6,794 nucleotides of DNA from Planctomycetaceae bacterium (GTDB lineage Bacteria; Planctomycetota; Planctomycetia; Pirellulales; Thermoguttaceae), in assembly GCA_031288765.1 (NCBI GenBank), contig JAITQV010000540.1, positions 1-6,794 on the forward strand. Direction: 5' to 3'. Every line of letters begins with the position of its first letter. Position 1 is the first letter of the stretch. Under the pieces are notes generated by a model that was given only the letters and a program-made list of their open reading frames with translations, was not told where the DNA came from and ran no database searches. Positions 5,108 to 6,794 of the stretch are shown one piece after another. The translations under genes and the position numbers were made by a program.

Positions 5108-5113
5108 TTTAAC

Positions 5114-6277
5114 GTGTCTAAAAAATTATTTACAAGCGAAGCAGTCAGTATGGGACATCCCGATAAATTGGCTGATCAGATTTCCGACAGTGTTTTGGAC
5201 GCATTGTTTACTGAAGACCCTTATAGCCGTGTTGCTTGTGAAACGTTGGTAACAACAGGTATTGCCATCATCGCCGGCGAAATCACCACAAAAGCGAAAA
5301 TTGATTATCAAACGGTTGTTCGGGATGCGATTCGCAAGGTCGGGTACACCAACGACGAATGGGGAATCAACGCGGATACTTGCGCCGTGATGGTGTCACT
5401 GGACAGGCAAAGCCCCGATATTAAACAGGGGGTTGACGATGACAAAGACGGACGTCATGCCGGAGAAATCGGTGCGGGCGATCAGGGATTGATGTTTGGT
5501 TACGCTTGTAATCACACGCCGGAGTTGATGCCGCTTCCGATTGCTCTTGCCCACCGGATTACAAACAAATTGACCGAAGCCCGTTTCAACAACGATGTTT
5601 CCTGGCTTCGTCCCGACAGCAAAAGTCAGGTTACAATTGAATTTGACGGATTAAAACCGCTTCGGGTTGACACGATTGTTGTTTCCACACAACACGATCC
5701 CGATATTGATCAAAAAGGAATTGCCGAATATATCGTTCCCAATATCATTCAACCGCTTTTGCCGAAAAACCTTGATACTACTAATATTAAGTATCACATC
5801 AATCCGACCGGCAAATTTGTGGTGGGCGGACCTCATGGTGATTGCGGTTTGACCGGTCGCAAAATTATTGTGGACACTTATGGCGGTTGGGCGTCACACG
5901 GCGGCGGCGCCTTCAGCGGTAAAGACCCCACAAAAGTTGACCGAAGTGCCGCTTACATGGCACGTTATGTCGCTAAAAATGTTGTTGCGGCGGGTTTGGC
6001 GGATGTTTGTGAAATTCAGTTGGCATACGCTATCGGTGTACCGGAACCGGTCAGTGTTTGTGTGGAGACGCGGGGAACTTCAAAAATTTCCGAAGAAAAA
6101 TTATCAAAAATTATTCGGGATGTTTTTCCGTTAACACCAAGCGGAATTATTAAAATTCTTGATTTACGGCGACCTATCTACCGTAAAACCGCTGCCGGCG
6201 GGCATTTCGGGCGGAATGATGCCGATTTCACATGGGAAAAAACCGACAAGATTGACGAACTTAAAAAATATAGTTAA
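5114..6277 (+). CDS. metK: S-adenosylmethionine synthetase (methionine adenosyltransferase)
   Basis: This 387-residue cytosolic enzyme makes S-adenosylmethionine from methionine and ATP, releasing phosphate and pyrophosphate; SAM is the general methyl donor. Length and motifs match full-size bacterial MetK. The N-terminal GHPDK (14-18) is an ATP/phosphate-binding element. The family signature GAGDQG (120-125) is followed by FGYACNHT (128-135). The central GGPHGDCGLTGRK (238-250) leads into DTYGGWASHGGGAFSGKD (254-271), the glycine-rich phosphate loop, then KVDRSAAYMARY (274-285). The C-terminus ends with TAAGGHFGR (359-367), also conserved. All key residues I can place are intact. The GTG start is supported by an AGGAG site 6 nt upstream. 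It appears to be a single-gene unit: 590 bp of repeat-rich spacer precede it, and no gene (for example ahcY, often nearby) follows in the window. Confidence 0.97.
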   Translation: MSKKLFTSEAVSMGHPDKLADQISDSVLDALFTEDPYSRVACETLVTTGIAIIAGEITTKAKIDYQTVVRDAIRKVGYTNDEWGINADTCAVMVSLDRQSPDIKQGVDDDKDGRHAGEIGAGDQGLMFGYACNHTPELMPLPIALAHRITNKLTEARFNNDVSWLRPDSKSQVTIEFDGLKPLRVDTIVVSTQHDPDIDQKGIAEYIVPNIIQPLLPKNLDTTNIKYHINPTGKFVVGGPHGDCGLTGRKIIVDTYGGWASHGGGAFSGKDPTKVDRSAAYMARYVAKNVVAAGLADVCEIQLAYAIGVPEPVSVCVETRGTSKISEEKLSKIIRDVFPLTPSGIIKILDLRRPIYRKTAAGGHFGRNDADFTWEKTDKIDELKKYS

Positions 6278-6284
6278 CGTCTTT

Positions 6285-6301
6285 AACTTGTTCTAAGTTT
6301 T
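6285..6301 (+). terminator. Possible weak terminator after metK
   Basis: AACTT (6285-6289) pairs with AAGTT (6295-6299) around a 5-nt loop, followed by TT. It starts 8 bp after the metK stop. The stem is AT-rich and short; the much larger inverted repeat at 6345-6462 may be what really ends the transcript. Confidence 0.25.
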
Positions 6302-6344
6302 AGAGGTGCCCTTTTAGTGTCTATTCAGCCCTATTTTCCGCTAA

Positions 6345-6462
6345 CCGAATAGATACGTTTGGATTGTTTTTTTAACGCGGAAAAACGCAGAACTCTAACT
6401 TCCGCATTATTCCGCAAAATTTCAACGTGTTCCGCGTTAAAAAACAAATCATATCTATTCGG
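6345..6462. repeat. 118-bp inverted-repeat (MITE-like) element
   Basis: The left arm 6345-6382 and right arm 6430-6462 are reverse complements apart from a short insertion and substitutions in the left arm. Shared blocks are CCGAATAGATA at the outer end and TTTTTTAACGCGGAA at the inner end. The central 47 bp contain two further TTCCGC words. The upstream stretch 6324-6390 is also a diverged relative of 509-575. No coding capacity is present. No clear target duplication is seen. Confidence 0.7.
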
Positions 6463-6466
6463 TCAT

Positions 6467-6494
6467 TCACAAATACACTATCACAAATGTACTA
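6467..6494. repeat. Tandem 14-bp direct repeat
   Basis: TCACAAATACACTA (6467-6480) is followed at once by TCACAAATGTACTA (6481-6494), differing at two bases. The word TTTGTGA at 6516-6522, inverse to TCACAAA, is followed by TTTTTCTT and could form a weak hairpin with it. Confidence 0.5.
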
Positions 6495-6522
6495 TTTGAA
6501 ATCATCAATTGGGAGTTTGTGA

Positions 6523-6650
6523 TTTTTCTTAAAGGTTTCCAATCAAGAGGTAGGCGACTGTAGGTGAAAGCCGTGAGTGAAAATCCTTCGGCACACGGTT
6601 GCCTGCCGTTTGCCTGCAAAATGATAAAAAGGTGTTACAAAAGCCGAAAA
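6523..6650. other. Intergenic spacer without recognisable gene
   Basis: No coding frame is supported. The block 6550-6598 shares the ordered words AGGTAGGC, GGTGAAAGCC and CGGTTGC with 213-255 inside the first palindromic element, which suggests a diverged repeat. A CCGTG / CACGG pairing and the repeated word TTGCCTGC are the only other structure seen. Confidence 0.4.
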
Positions 6651-6794
6651 ACCTCACATGAAATGAAAACTATCTCACATGAGATAAAACTCATCTTACG
6701 AGAGATGAAACCTATCTCTCGAAAATAAAACCCATTTCACGATAAATGAAATCCGTCTCACATGAGATAAAAATTATCTCACGAGAGATGAAAC
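6651..6794. repeat. Tandem array 3: 21-bp unit with dyad symmetry, at least 7 copies, runs off the window
   Basis: Corresponding positions (the TCAC-like word) fall at 6654, 6675, 6696, 6717, 6737, 6758 and 6779, so spacing is 21 bp except for one 20-bp step. Most units consist of a dyad of about 14 bp, such as ATCTCACATGAGAT (6672-6685), plus a 7-bp A-rich linker like AAAACCT. The sequence is unrelated in wording to arrays 1 and 2 but has the same period. Stops occur in every forward frame across the array, so it is not coding here. The array is cut by the window end. Confidence 0.85.

Noticed and set aside
4878..5113. SAM riboswitch upstream of metK
   Set aside because: No recognisable SAM-binding core or expression platform was seen, and the likely promoter leaves a leader of only about 13 nt.
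6540..6650. Group II intron end or diversity-generating element remnant
   Set aside because: A few GTGAAAGCC-like words are suggestive, but no domain V hairpin, no reverse transcriptase and no template/variable repeat pair could be found.
6651..6794. CRISPR array at the window end
   Set aside because: The A-rich linkers are only about 7 bp and are similar to one another, so they are not spacers.

Overview
The window looks like a chromosomal piece of a planctomycete, most likely a moderate-to-low-GC lineage. The best clue is the trigger factor. From memory, its phrasing around the ribosome-binding loop, the EFDLP.WKGLKL stretch, the IRIRPVLSF stretch and the SPRRVRA / RNQIIERK C-terminus matches Pirellulales-type trigger factors. 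Weak or absent Shine-Dalgarno sites before two of the three main genes, and wide spacers full of repeats, fit the same picture. This assignment rests on remembered family patterns, not on a search.

Layout. Positions 1-1440 hold no convincing gene. They contain a 453-bp palindromic element (26-478) with ~80-bp imperfect inverted ends and several nested hairpins, then a small palindrome (503-517), then two adjoining tandem arrays with a 21-bp unit (706-1181), then one copy of a dispersed repeat that carries its own inverted arm (1217-1370). A good sigma70-type promoter (1393-1420) drives a tRNA-Gly(GCC) gene (1465-1537), which ends in a hairpin terminator (1584-1611). Next come the trigger factor gene tig (1675-3174) and a short GspE/PilB-family secretion or pilus ATPase (3267-4523). 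The spacer from 4524 to 5113 carries a large hairpin of the CACAGAG / ATCTGCG intergenic family, a C-terminal scrap of a probable IS66-type transposase, a second copy of the dispersed repeat, and a likely promoter. The S-adenosylmethionine synthetase gene metK follows (5114-6277, GTG start, strong ribosome-binding site). From 6278 to the window end there is no gene: a ~118-bp inverted-repeat element (6345-6462), short direct repeats, and a third 21-bp tandem array that runs off the end (6651-6794).

How the genes relate. All genes lie on the + strand, but they serve separate housekeeping roles: translation (tRNA-Gly), nascent-chain folding (tig), protein export or pilus assembly (the ATPase) and methyl-donor synthesis (metK). 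Spacing and signals suggest several independent transcription units; only tig and the ATPase, 92 bp apart, might be co-transcribed. No defence or biosynthetic cluster is visible.

The most unusual feature is the set of three 21-bp-period arrays with different unit sequences. They keep a spacing of two DNA helical turns (or seven codons), and two of them carry a palindrome in each unit.
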